A stretch of DNA of 64,000 bases from Paenibacillus sp. Soil750. GTDB taxonomy: Bacteria > Bacillota > Bacilli > Paenibacillales > NBRC-103111. Below are positions 1 through 8,335 of this stretch, piece by piece. Both the position numbers and the translations under genes were made by a program. The DNA is taken from contig NZ_LMSD01000034.1 of assembly GCF_001428045.1 (NCBI RefSeq), positions 186,001 through 250,000 on the forward strand. Reading direction: 5' to 3'. A model generated the notes under the pieces. That model searched no databases. It had not been told where the DNA came from and worked only from the letters and a program-made list of their open reading frames with translations. Position 1 is the stretch's first letter. Every line of letters starts with the position of its first letter.

Positions 1-1
1 C

Positions 2-802
2 AAGCTCTCGCCGCATCCGCGGTTGGTCGAGACCATGCCCGAGGTGTACATGGGCATGGGGCATACGGCCGAAGCCGTAGCTACGCGCTTCGGCATCTCG
101 CGCGAAGCGCAGGATGGCTTCGCGACGCGCAGCCATCAGAAGGCAGCGGCGGCCATCGCAGCGGGCCGCTTCACAGACGAGATCGTGCCGGTGAGCACGA
201 GCGTGAAGGGCGTGGACGAACGAGGCAAAGCCTTCGTACGTGAGTATGTGTTTGCCACGGATGAGGGCGTTCGCCCCGATACATCCGTGGAAGGGCTGAG
301 CAAGCTGAAGCCTGCGTTCAGCTTGGGGGGCTCTGTGACGGCGGGCAACGCGTCACAGACGTCGGACGGCGCAGCGGCGGCCGTGCTGATGAGCCGAGAG
401 CGCGCGGAAGCGCTCGGGCTGAAGCCGATGGCGACGTTCCTGTCCTTCGCGCTATCCGGCGTGGAGCCGGAAATCATGGGCGTTGGCCCGGTCAAAGCGA
501 TTCCGAAGGCGCTGAAGATGGCTGGTATTTCCCAAGATCAAGTCGATCTTTTTGAGATTAATGAAGCTTTTGCTTCACAGTGCGTTCATATCGTTCGCGA
601 GCTGGGAATAGACGAGGAGAAGGTCAATGTAAATGGAGGAGCGATTGCACTGGGTCATCCACTTGGCTGCACAGGTGCAAAGCTGTCAACAAGTTTGATC
701 TATGAGCTGCAGCGCCGAGGCGGCGGGTACGGGGTTGTGTCAATGTGTATCGGCGGTGGTATGGGAGCAGCTGGCGTGTTTCAAGTCCATGCAGCGGAGT
801 AA
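2..802 (+). CDS. fadA: Acetyl-CoA acyltransferase (thiolase), 5' truncated by window edge
   Basis: C-terminal two thirds of a thiolase that cleaves 3-ketoacyl-CoA in beta-oxidation. The reading frame is open from base 2, so the true start and the nucleophilic cysteine lie outside the window. Visible are the NEAFA motif, the GGAIALGHPLGCTGAK block with the active-site histidine, and the CIGGGMGAAG block with the second catalytic cysteine. The acyl-CoA dehydrogenase follows 77 bases downstream, matching the fadA-fadE order of the Bacillus fadNAE operon, which is why fadA is proposed. Bases 1 to about 520 are strongly GC-rich (39 of 60 in the first line), then the same gene drops to about 40 percent (24 of 60 at 541-600). 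Confidence 0.9.
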   Translation, partial: KLSPHPRLVETMPEVYMGMGHTAEAVATRFGISREAQDGFATRSHQKAAAAIAAGRFTDEIVPVSTSVKGVDERGKAFVREYVFATDEGVRPDTSVEGLSKLKPAFSLGGSVTAGNASQTSDGAAAAVLMSRERAEALGLKPMATFLSFALSGVEPEIMGVGPVKAIPKALKMAGISQDQVDLFEINEAFASQCVHIVRELGIDEEKVNVNGGAIALGHPLGCTGAKLSTSLIYELQRRGGGYGVVSMCIGGGMGAAGVFQVHAAE

Positions 803-879
803 GGCAGCACTCATGTTTCATTTTACCTTCATAATATATGTTCATTATCATCATTCCAAATCATAAGGAGAGTTGACTC

Positions 880-2652
880 ATGACGAACAAAGTCGTTGGC
901 GGAAGCTTTGTTATATCGGATCTTGATTTTCATTCCATCGTAACACCGGAGGATTTCACGGAAGAACATCGTATGATTGCAGAAACAACGCGTGACTACG
1001 TAAACGGGGAAGTTATGCCGAATGATGAGCATTTAGAAAAGTTGGATTATGATTTGACTGTCAAACTCATGCGAAGTGCCGGTGATCTTGGGTTGCTTGG
1101 GGCGGATGTGCCAGAAATCTATGGCGGACTTGGCTTGGATAAGGTTAGCTCTACGATTATCAGCGAGAACCTAGCACGTGCCTCTTCATTTGCTTTATCC
1201 ATTGGCGCGCATGTTGGGATTGGAACGTTACCTATCGTGTTCTTCGGTACAACGGAGCAGAAGAAAAAGTATCTGCCTGACTTAGCGACAGGGGCGAAAA
1301 TTGCTGCCTATTGCTTAACGGAGCCGACATCTGGATCAGATGCCCTTGGTGCCAAAACTACGGCTCGACTGTCGGAAGACGGAAAACATTACCTTTTAAA
1401 CGGTTCGAAACTTTATATCACTAACGCTGGTTTCGCAGATATTTTCATCGTGTATGCCAAAATCAATGGTACAGACTTTACCGCTTTTATCGTGGAAAAA
1501 GGCGATCCAGGCTTTACCATGGGGCCAGAAGAGAAGAAGATGGGGATCAAAGGCTCATCAACGCGTCCGCTATTTTTTGAAGACGTGAAAGTGCCTGTAG
1601 AAAACCTGCTCGGTGAAATCGGGAAAGGACATCTCATCGCTTTTAACATTTTGAACATCGGACGCTATAAACTAGCTGTTGGTTGTCTAGGTGCGTCCAA
1701 GGAGACTATTGAGCTTGCAGTGAAATATGCGAATACGCGCCAGCAATTCCAGACGCCGATTTCTAGATTCCCATTAATCGGTAAAAAACTAGCTGAAATG
1801 AACATTCAAACGTATATCCTAGAAAGCATGGTGTACCGGACGACTGGCCTATTTGATACGATCCTCAAGGATATTGACCATTCCAGTCCTGATGCAGGCA
1901 AAATATCGGCGAAAGGCATATCAGAATACGCGCTCGAATGCTCAATTAATAAGGTATTTGCATCGGAAGTTCTAGACTTTGTTGCGGATGAGGGACTACA
2001 AATTCACGGTGGTTACGGCTTTATCCAAGAATATAAAGTAGAGCGGATCTATCGCGACTCGCGGATTAATCGTATTTTCGAAGGGACGAATGAAATTAAT
2101 CGTTTGCTCATTCCGGGTACACTGGTCAAGAAAGCGATGAAAGGCGAACTGCCTTTGCTGCAAAAAGCGCAAGCACTACAAGGTGAGTTGCTTGCCTATA
2201 TGCCAGGTCAAACGTTTGAAGGTACATTGGCTGAAGAAACGCATTTGGTCGGGATGGCCAAAAAGGTGTTCCTCATGGTGGGCGGGCTTGCCGTACAGAA
2301 ATACGGTATGGCTCTCGAGAAAAATCAGGAAGTATTAAGCAACCTTGCGGATATCATGATTCAGATTTTTGCAGCCGAAAGTGGTCTGTTAAGAACCCAA
2401 AAGCTCATTCACAAACTTGGTGAAGCGAAGGCGACGAATGCCATTCAAGTTACGACTGTATTTATTCATGAGGCTTTTGACAAAATTGAGGCATATGCGA
2501 AAGAAGCGCTCAGTACGATGGAAGAAGGAGATGTGCTTCGGACTCAACTATCCATACTCAAGAAGCTGTCTAGACGCAGCAGTGTCAATACGGTGGGGTT
2601 GAAGCGCGACATCGCCGCACGTGTAATTCAGGGTGAGAAATTCATCGGATGA
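880..2652 (+). CDS. fadE: Acyl-CoA dehydrogenase (FadE type)
   Basis: FAD-dependent dehydrogenase for the first step of beta-oxidation, 590 aa. AAGGAG at 865-870 sits 9 bases before the ATG. It has the acyl-CoA dehydrogenase N-terminal helical, middle beta (CLTEPTSGSDA at about 150) and C-terminal helical domains, plus the extra C-terminal helical extension typical of the roughly 590-aa Bacillus FadE. The FEGTNEINR motif places the likely catalytic glutamate at residue 401. It follows the thiolase and precedes the acyl-CoA ligase, so the three probably form one fatty acid degradation transcript; no FadR-type operator was recognised in the 77-base gap. Confidence 0.93.
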   Translation: MTNKVVGGSFVISDLDFHSIVTPEDFTEEHRMIAETTRDYVNGEVMPNDEHLEKLDYDLTVKLMRSAGDLGLLGADVPEIYGGLGLDKVSSTIISENLARASSFALSIGAHVGIGTLPIVFFGTTEQKKKYLPDLATGAKIAAYCLTEPTSGSDALGAKTTARLSEDGKHYLLNGSKLYITNAGFADIFIVYAKINGTDFTAFIVEKGDPGFTMGPEEKKMGIKGSSTRPLFFEDVKVPVENLLGEIGKGHLIAFNILNIGRYKLAVGCLGASKETIELAVKYANTRQQFQTPISRFPLIGKKLAEMNIQTYILESMVYRTTGLFDTILKDIDHSSPDAGKISAKGISEYALECSINKVFASEVLDFVADEGLQIHGGYGFIQEYKVERIYRDSRINRIFEGTNEINRLLIPGTLVKKAMKGELPLLQKAQALQGELLAYMPGQTFEGTLAEETHLVGMAKKVFLMVGGLAVQKYGMALEKNQEVLSNLADIMIQIFAAESGLLRTQKLIHKLGEAKATNAIQVTTVFIHEAFDKIEAYAKEALSTMEEGDVLRTQLSILKKLSRRSSVNTVGLKRDIAARVIQGEKFIG

Positions 2653-2689
2653 GTCTTGGGAGTCAAGAACCTGAAGGGGATGGTTTTGT

Positions 2690-4360
2690 ATGAGGGAGTC
2701 AAAGCCTTGGCTGCGTCATTATCCATCGGAAGTGGCGCCGACTTACGAGTACCCGAAACATAATCTAGCACGTTTGTTGGTTGATTCAGCACATCAATTT
2801 CCCGAACGGCCTGCCTTGTATTTCTTGGGGAAAAAGCTATCGTATCGCGAATTGCTACATGCGTCTTATCAATTTGCTCACGTGTTAATGGATCTTGGGG
2901 TACGTCCAGGGGAACGGGTGTCGATTATGCTGCCGAACTGTCCTTCGGCTATCATTGCGTACTTCGGCACGTTGATGATGGGTGGAATTGTCGTGATGAC
3001 GAATCCGCTTTATGTCGAGAGAGAGCTGATTCATCAGCTCTCTGATTCGGAAGCTGTCGTCATTATTACATTGGATCTGCTATTTGATCGCGTACAGAAG
3101 GCGAAATCGCGGACATTTCTGCGTCATGTTATCGTGACCTCGATTAAGGACTATTTACCGTTTCCTAAGAATCTTTTATATCCGATTAAAATGAAAAAGG
3201 ATGGCGCCAAACTGGATGTTACCTATGGTGATGGCGTATATGCATTCAAGAAGTTACTGCGAGCAGCTTCGGCTACCCCTATCTGTGTTGATGTCAACGC
3301 AGATGACGATATTGCCTTGCTTCAATACACAGGCGGAACCACAGGATTATCCAAAGGTGTGATGCTAACGCATACCAATTTAATTGCCAATACGTATCAG
3401 ACGAGCAATTGGTGTTATCAAGTCCAGCCTGGCGGAGATCGTTTCTTAGGGGCGATTCCTTGTTTCCACGTCTTTGGTCTGACGGTTCTACTGAATCAAT
3501 CGATGTATCGAGCAGGGATGCTAATCCTTATTCCAAAGTTCGATATTGATATGATTCTCGATACGATTCACAAATTAAAGCCTACGATTTTCCCAGGTGC
3601 ACCTACAATGTATGTCGCGTTAATCAATCATAAACGGGTGAAGGAAGTTGATATTTCTTCGATTAATGTTTGTGTAAGCGGTTCAGCGCCACTGCCATTG
3701 GAGGTTCAAGAGCGATTTGAAGCGTTGACCGGAGGTAGATTAATTGAAGGGTACGGGCTAACAGAGGCTTCTCCGGTTACGCATGCGAATCCGATTTGGG
3801 GTTTTCGTAAAATTATGTCCATCGGTGTTCCTTTTCCGGATACGGTAACGAAAGTCGTGGATTCTGACTCTGGCGAGGAAATGCCGATTGGTGAAATCGG
3901 TGAAATTATTATTAAAGGCCCTCAAATTATGAAGGGTTACTGGAAACGGGAACAAGAAACGGCAAAGACGATCAAAGATGGCTGGTTATATACTGGTGAT
4001 ATGGGACGCATGGATGAGGATGGTTTCTTTTCAATCGTTGATCGTAAAAAGGATTTAATTATTGCAGGCGGCTTTAATATTTATCCACGCGATATTGAAG
4101 AAGTTCTCTACGAGCATCCAGCGATTCTCGAAGCGGCTGTCGCAGGTGTTCCCGATGAATACCGTGGGGAAACCGTGAAAGCTTTTATCGTGCTAAGAGA
4201 AGGTATGACGCTCTCGGAAAAAGAGTTAGATGTCTGGTGCAGAGAACGATTGGCGGCCTATAAAGTCCCTCGTAAAGTTGAATTCAGGCAGTCTTTGCCG
4301 AAAACGATGATTGGAAAGGTGCTCAGGCGGCAATTACTAGAGGAAGAAGTTAAGCAGTAA
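2690..4360 (+). CDS. Long-chain fatty acid--CoA ligase
   Basis: AMP-forming acyl-CoA synthetase, 556 aa, activating fatty acids for the adjacent beta-oxidation enzymes. GAAGGGGA at 2673-2680 precedes the ATG at 2690. The adenylate P-loop YTGGTTGLSKG lies near residue 210, YGLTEASP near 355, the GWLYTGDMG and DRKKDLIIAGG motifs near 430-460, and the C-terminal catalytic lysine in PKTMIGKVLRR. The length agrees with LcfA/LcfB of Bacillus. It follows fadE by 37 bases, supporting co-transcription. The exact paralog (lcfA or lcfB) cannot be decided from sequence reading alone. Confidence 0.93.
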   Translation: MRESKPWLRHYPSEVAPTYEYPKHNLARLLVDSAHQFPERPALYFLGKKLSYRELLHASYQFAHVLMDLGVRPGERVSIMLPNCPSAIIAYFGTLMMGGIVVMTNPLYVERELIHQLSDSEAVVIITLDLLFDRVQKAKSRTFLRHVIVTSIKDYLPFPKNLLYPIKMKKDGAKLDVTYGDGVYAFKKLLRAASATPICVDVNADDDIALLQYTGGTTGLSKGVMLTHTNLIANTYQTSNWCYQVQPGGDRFLGAIPCFHVFGLTVLLNQSMYRAGMLILIPKFDIDMILDTIHKLKPTIFPGAPTMYVALINHKRVKEVDISSINVCVSGSAPLPLEVQERFEALTGGRLIEGYGLTEASPVTHANPIWGFRKIMSIGVPFPDTVTKVVDSDSGEEMPIGEIGEIIIKGPQIMKGYWKREQETAKTIKDGWLYTGDMGRMDEDGFFSIVDRKKDLIIAGGFNIYPRDIEEVLYEHPAILEAAVAGVPDEYRGETVKAFIVLREGMTLSEKELDVWCRERLAAYKVPRKVEFRQSLPKTMIGKVLRRQLLEEEVKQ

Positions 4361-4414
4361 GTGTGTTTTCTCATCATGCGTAGGGGCAGCCCTTACAAAG
4401 AAGGAGGGAGTCCA

Positions 4415-4831
4415 ATGGATGATGGAAATGATCTTATAATTCGCAAATTGCAGCAACTCGCAGCAGCAGCGGAGCTCACCTTCTGGGGCTTTCTGGGTTG
4501 TGAATTTGTAGACTTGAAGGACGGTGTTATCACGATTGCCTTGGAGGCGAAGCCGCATCATTTGAATCCGATTGGCATGGTTCATGGCGGTGTAACCTCA
4601 TCATTGTTAGATACGGCAATGGGCATTATTGCAATGATAGCTAGGCCCGAGGAGAAGGTTGTTACGACAAATCTGAATGTGCATTTTGTGTCACCATTAT
4701 ATGCGGGTAGGCTGCTCGTGACAGCAGAACTTGTCCATCAATCACGTAAAATGATTACCGCCCAAGGCCGAGTTGAAGATAGTGAAGGTAATTTGGGAAC
4801 AATGGGGACAGGGACGTTTCGGGTGATTTAG
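4415..4831 (+). CDS. Hotdog-fold thioesterase, PaaI family
   Basis: Predicted acyl-CoA thioesterase of 138 aa. An upstream in-frame ATG exists at 4361, but AAGGAGGG at 4401-4408 clearly selects 4415. The signature NPIGMVHGGV with HGG and the following LLDTAMG helix are those of PaaI/YdiI-like hotdog enzymes. Being the last gene after thiolase, dehydrogenase and ligase, it may relieve acyl-CoA accumulation or recycle CoA (inference). The substrate chain length cannot be read from the sequence. Confidence 0.85.
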   Translation: MDDGNDLIIRKLQQLAAAAELTFWGFLGCEFVDLKDGVITIALEAKPHHLNPIGMVHGGVTSSLLDTAMGIIAMIARPEEKVVTTNLNVHFVSPLYAGRLLVTAELVHQSRKMITAQGRVEDSEGNLGTMGTGTFRVI

Positions 4832-4845
4832 ACGAAAGCTTCAGC

Positions 4846-4895
4846 AAAAGGAGCCTTCATTACCATGGAGATCGTGGTTGTGAAGGTTCTTTTCC
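4846..4895 (+). terminator. Possible terminator after fatty acid operon
   Basis: Imperfect inverted repeat pairing the AAAGGAGCCTTCATTACC region with GGTTGTGAAGGTTCTTTT, ending in a short T tract. It contains mismatches, so it is weaker than most terminators in this window. Confidence 0.45.
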
Positions 4896-4989
4896 ACATT
4901 TAATGTCATATAACCTTACATAAAATTAATAATTTTCATGAAAATTTCATAAAATTTCTATTTATGTTATGTTTTCTTACGTAAATACA

Positions 4990-5019
4990 TTGACTGATGA
5001 CATACGGTCATCCTATAAT
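4990..5019 (+). promoter_or_regulatory. Promoter with palindromic spacer for PucR gene
   Basis: TTGACT at 4990-4995 and TATAAT at 5014-5019 with an 18-base spacer form a good sigma-A promoter 29 bases before the pucR-like start. The spacer itself holds a perfect inverted repeat, GATGAC (4996-5001), ATACG, GTCATC (5007-5012), in an ideal place for a repressor, perhaps the PucR-like protein itself (inference). Confidence 0.7.
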
Positions 5020-5047
5020 CGATGAAAAGGCATAGGGGGGAAGCACG

Positions 5048-6649
5048 ATGCATCTTACCATTCGTGAAGCGTTGGCGATTTATCCATTAACGGAAGCAAA
5101 GCTAGTCGCCGGCAAACAAGGGGAATCCCGAATTGTTAAATCAGTCAATGTCATGGACGCACCTGATATTGCAGATTGGACGAAATCAGGTGAAATGCTG
5201 TTTACTACAGCCTTCGCGATGAAAGACAGCCCGCAAGAAACCGTGAACCTCCTGCGCAAATTAAATGACCGCGGAGCCGCAGGTCTTGGGATTAAGCTTG
5301 GGAGATTTTGGACGGAGCTGCCGCAAATCGTTATGGATGAAGCGGATCGATTACATTTTCCTATTATTGAGATGCCCTTTCAATTTACATTTTCGGATCA
5401 AATGAATGCACTTTTTAACGCCGAGTATCGTCGAAATACAGAACTGCTGCAAACGGTACTTGAAAAGCAGAAGAAGCTGATGCAATTTGGACTAAAGCAA
5501 GACAATATGCTTTCTATGTTTCAACTCGTCTGTGAAATTTTGGGGTATCCGATGGCAGTTGTTGGAGCGAGAGGTCAAGTTTTATATAATACCAGTACCT
5601 GGAGTTCTGATCAGCTTGCTCAGAATTGGCCGAAAAAACGGAAGTCTGGATGGGTATACGCCGGGAAAGAAAGAGCGTATCGCGTTGGATTACAACAACA
5701 AGATGATGAACCGTTAGGTCATTTGTTAATTATTCCAGATGTGATGTTACTAGCAACCGTTGAAGAAGGTTTGTTCCAACAAGCCGCTGATATATTGACC
5801 TTTCATATGAGTTATACATTCAGATCCCATGTGGAAGCTTCAGCAGAGCGGGATTTACAGAATAACCTGATCCGCTATTTGGACAAAGGAACTTCCCTTG
5901 AAGAGTTTATGGAGCAAGCTGAGTCCAGAGGATTATTCATCTTCACCGGTGCTTACCAATGTGTGATTGGAAAGTGCAAGAAGGAGTCCTTGATTCCAGA
6001 TGCTACAAACGAGAAGCTTAAAGAGTTAAAGCAATACATGGAGTCCCATTCGAAATCAAGCAACTTGCGTGGACATCATTTTGTTCTGAAGGATCACCTG
6101 TTTTCCATTTACTCGACGACACAAGCGGATGGCTTCCCAGAAGAAGAGCTATCGCAATTGTTAAGTAAATATGAGGGAGACGCTGGGCATGCGTCCGATC
6201 GAGATGGCATGGTGTTCTACACGTCAGCGCTAAAGGTGAAGCCAACGGCGCTTCGCGAAGCGTACCTGGAATGTGGTGAAACGGGGGGGATGGCAGAGAA
6301 GCTCTGTTTGCCTGATCGAGTCCTGCATTATGAAACGATTGAATTTGCTCATCTCTTCCAGCACTTGTCGTCTCCGATGATGGAGGATTACTGTGCCAAG
6401 ATCTTGCGTCCTCTCTTAGAGAAGGATCCGGAGTACTCCCAAGAAATGATTCGAACACTTGAAGTTTTTATTCGGAATGATGGTCAAGTCAGCGAGGCGG
6501 CTAAGCAATTATTCATTCATCGTAATACGGTTACGTATCGGTTGGAGAAAATTAGTGATCTTCTACAAGTCGATTTCAAAAAAGTAAATGACCTCTTGAA
6601 GCTGAAAGCGGTATTCCTTTTCCGTCAATTCTTGCAAGTGAGATCTTAA
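5048..6649 (+). CDS. PucR family transcriptional regulator
   Basis: Transcription factor of 533 aa. The N-terminal about 125 residues match the PucR purine-catabolism-regulator-like domain, a variable GGDEF-like middle region follows, and the C-terminus carries the PucR helix-turn-helix (VSEAAKQLFIHRNTVTYRLEKI, about residues 480-502). GGGGGGAAG lies just before the ATG. It stands alone, with its own promoter and terminator, so its targets are not obvious; the upstream fatty acid genes and downstream redox gene are candidates only by proximity. Relatives control purine, amino acid or other catabolic genes. Confidence 0.88.
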   Translation: MHLTIREALAIYPLTEAKLVAGKQGESRIVKSVNVMDAPDIADWTKSGEMLFTTAFAMKDSPQETVNLLRKLNDRGAAGLGIKLGRFWTELPQIVMDEADRLHFPIIEMPFQFTFSDQMNALFNAEYRRNTELLQTVLEKQKKLMQFGLKQDNMLSMFQLVCEILGYPMAVVGARGQVLYNTSTWSSDQLAQNWPKKRKSGWVYAGKERAYRVGLQQQDDEPLGHLLIIPDVMLLATVEEGLFQQAADILTFHMSYTFRSHVEASAERDLQNNLIRYLDKGTSLEEFMEQAESRGLFIFTGAYQCVIGKCKKESLIPDATNEKLKELKQYMESHSKSSNLRGHHFVLKDHLFSIYSTTQADGFPEEELSQLLSKYEGDAGHASDRDGMVFYTSALKVKPTALREAYLECGETGGMAEKLCLPDRVLHYETIEFAHLFQHLSSPMMEDYCAKILRPLLEKDPEYSQEMIRTLEVFIRNDGQVSEAAKQLFIHRNTVTYRLEKISDLLQVDFKKVNDLLKLKAVFLFRQFLQVRS

Positions 6650-6657
6650 GTCAATAG

Positions 6658-6691
6658 AACCCGAGGTAGCCAGATGGCGCTAAGGGTTTTT
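6658..6691 (+). terminator. Terminator after PucR gene
   Basis: AACCC (6658-6662) pairs with GGGTT (6684-6688), with an inner TAGC/GCTA stem, followed by a T tract. Confidence 0.6.
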
Positions 6692-6774
6692 ATTATGTAA
6701 ATAGCGTTGCCTACTCGGTTTGTATTGTTGGGGCTGTTTGTGGAAGAATTCAAAGGTTGGTCGACTCAAGTTAG

Positions 6775-6803
6775 TTGCATAAGCGAATTCGTTACCTTAT
6801 AAT
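6775..6803 (+). promoter_or_regulatory. Promoter for ytxJ-like gene
   Basis: TTGCAT at 6775-6780 and TATAAT at 6798-6803 with a 17-base spacer, 35 bases upstream of the coding start. The -10 is perfect, the -35 matches four of six consensus bases. Confidence 0.5.
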
Positions 6804-6837
6804 TTTGAAGAGAGAGTAGAGAAAGGAGTTGTGAAAC

Positions 6838-7179
6838 ATGTCTGCATGGAAAGAGTTAACGACGTTAACTGAATGGCAGGAAGTGCTTGATCGTTCCAGC
6901 GAAAAGCCTGCTGTCGTTCTGAAACACAGTACTACTTGTCCAGTAAGTGCTAGCGCACTTGATGAATACGAACAATATTTGGCTGGTACACATAACGAGG
7001 CTGTTGATTATTTCTTGGTGAAAGTGATTGAATCACGTCCGGTATCGAATCAAATTGCAGAGGATCTTGGTGTCAAGCATGCGTCCCCGCAAATTCTTTA
7101 TTTCAAAAATAAAGAATCCATCTGGAATACTTCGCACTGGTCAGTGACGAACAAACATATGTCCGCGGTTTTGGACTAA
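6838..7179 (+). CDS. ytxJ: Bacillithiol system protein YtxJ (bacilliredoxin BrxC type)
   Basis: Thioredoxin-fold monothiol protein of 113 aa acting in bacillithiol redox chemistry in the cytoplasm. The single active-site cysteine lies in the TTCPVS motif at about residue 37, as in the YtxJ/BrxC family (TCPIS-type motif), and length fits. AAAGGAG at 6822-6828 precedes the ATG by 9 bases. It is monocistronic, between its own promoter and a strong terminator. Two further bacillithiol genes occur in this window (bshB2-like at 19536, ypdA-like at 53255), so the pathway is present though scattered. Confidence 0.88.
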   Translation: MSAWKELTTLTEWQEVLDRSSEKPAVVLKHSTTCPVSASALDEYEQYLAGTHNEAVDYFLVKVIESRPVSNQIAEDLGVKHASPQILYFKNKESIWNTSHWSVTNKHMSAVLD

Positions 7180-7196
7180 TTCTGTCACACATTGGG

Positions 7197-7240
7197 CCCT
7201 TCGTTTTGTCTACGTGATGTAGGTGAAACGGAGGGTTTTT
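7197..7240 (+). terminator. Terminator after ytxJ
   Basis: Long stem pairing 7197-7213 (CCCTTCGTTTTGTCTAC) with 7219-7235 (GTAGGTGAAACGGAGGG), with G-U pairs, followed by five T. Confidence 0.85.
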
Positions 7241-7277
7241 CATGCTGTGCATTAAATGAACGGCGGTCAAAAAAAGA

Positions 7278-7306
7278 TTGGCAAGCCAAACATCCTCCTA
7301 TATACT
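7278..7306 (+). promoter_or_regulatory. Promoter for EamA transporter with palindrome at -35
   Basis: TTGGCA (7278-7283) and TATACT (7301-7306) are separated by 17 bases. The -35 is part of the perfect palindrome TTGGCAAGCCAA (7278-7289), which could be a repressor site. Confidence 0.6.
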
Positions 7307-7355
7307 TATTGACGACAACATGACGGTAACGTTCAACTAAGGAGTTTACATATCC

Positions 7356-8237
7356 ATGAATGCAATGAATAAAACGAAAATCCCAATCCCGATCTACCTA
7401 GTAATTGGCATCATAGCGATATCTTTTTCGTCGATTTTTGTTAAGTGGTCAGACGCCTCAGCCTCCATCATTGCCATGTACCGATTATTTATGACCAATG
7501 TATTAATGCTGCCATTCCTCTGGACCTATCGCAATGAATTTAAGAGAATCAAACTGAAAGATTGGCTGCGCACGGCAGTATCAGGCATTGCGCTAGGCCT
7601 GCATTTTTTATTCTGGATGGACTCACTGCGATATACGACGGTGGCTAGTTCAACAGCGATCTTGACGCTGGAACCGATTTTTGTGCTCGTTGGCGCGTTC
7701 TTGCTCTATGGTGTTCGGACAAGCCGTACCTCATTGATTGCGATGTGTATCGCGATTGTGGGAGCCATCTGCATCGGATGGGGTGATTTTCAATTTTCCG
7801 GAGAGGCGCTTAAGGGGGATGTGCTGTCCTTCGTGGGTACGATCGCTGTAGCATTTCATATGTTACTGGGCAAAAGCTTGCGGGAGCGCATTTCCGCTTA
7901 TGTATACAGCTTTCTCGTTTTCTTATTTGCTGGGCTAACACTAGCGGTGACGAATGTTTATTCTGGCGAATCGTTTACGGGCTATCCATGGAAGGAATGG
8001 GGCATCTTTTTCCTGTTAGCCTTCGTTTCCACAATTTTCGGTCATTATGTCTTTAATTGGCTTCTGAAATATATGAAAGCTTCATCGGTATCGATGACCG
8101 TGCTTGGAGAGCCGCTGGGTGCATCCATTTTGGCTTATTTCTTACTGGGCGAAACGATTACGACGATGCAGCTTTTAGCAGGATGTCTCCTGTTGGTTGG
8201 CGTAGCCTTATTCTTACGTAGTAATGAGAAACCGTAA
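7356..8237 (+). CDS. EamA/DMT family transporter
   Basis: Inner membrane protein of 293 aa with about ten hydrophobic segments and two EamA halves, the first near residues 10-145 and the second near 155-288. TAAGGAG at 7338-7344 precedes the ATG. The family exports or imports small metabolites such as amino acids or nucleobases; the substrate cannot be predicted here. It has its own promoter, and the following MFS gene begins 98 bases downstream, so co-transcription is possible but unproven. Confidence 0.88.
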   Translation: MNAMNKTKIPIPIYLVIGIIAISFSSIFVKWSDASASIIAMYRLFMTNVLMLPFLWTYRNEFKRIKLKDWLRTAVSGIALGLHFLFWMDSLRYTTVASSTAILTLEPIFVLVGAFLLYGVRTSRTSLIAMCIAIVGAICIGWGDFQFSGEALKGDVLSFVGTIAVAFHMLLGKSLRERISAYVYSFLVFLFAGLTLAVTNVYSGESFTGYPWKEWGIFFLLAFVSTIFGHYVFNWLLKYMKASSVSMTVLGEPLGASILAYFLLGETITTMQLLAGCLLLVGVALFLRSNEKP

Positions 8238-8335
8238 AGGTTTCTTTTTGTTCATTAATTGAACTATGGTCAATCATCTGAAGGGTTAGCTGTTGATCAA
8301 TTTTCAAAAGTTGTAGAGAAGGGGGTACAGACAGC

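Noticed and set aside
6018..6458. Minus-strand frame of 146 aa in the pucR-like gene
   Set aside because: Antisense shadow with no ribosome site and no recognisable motif.
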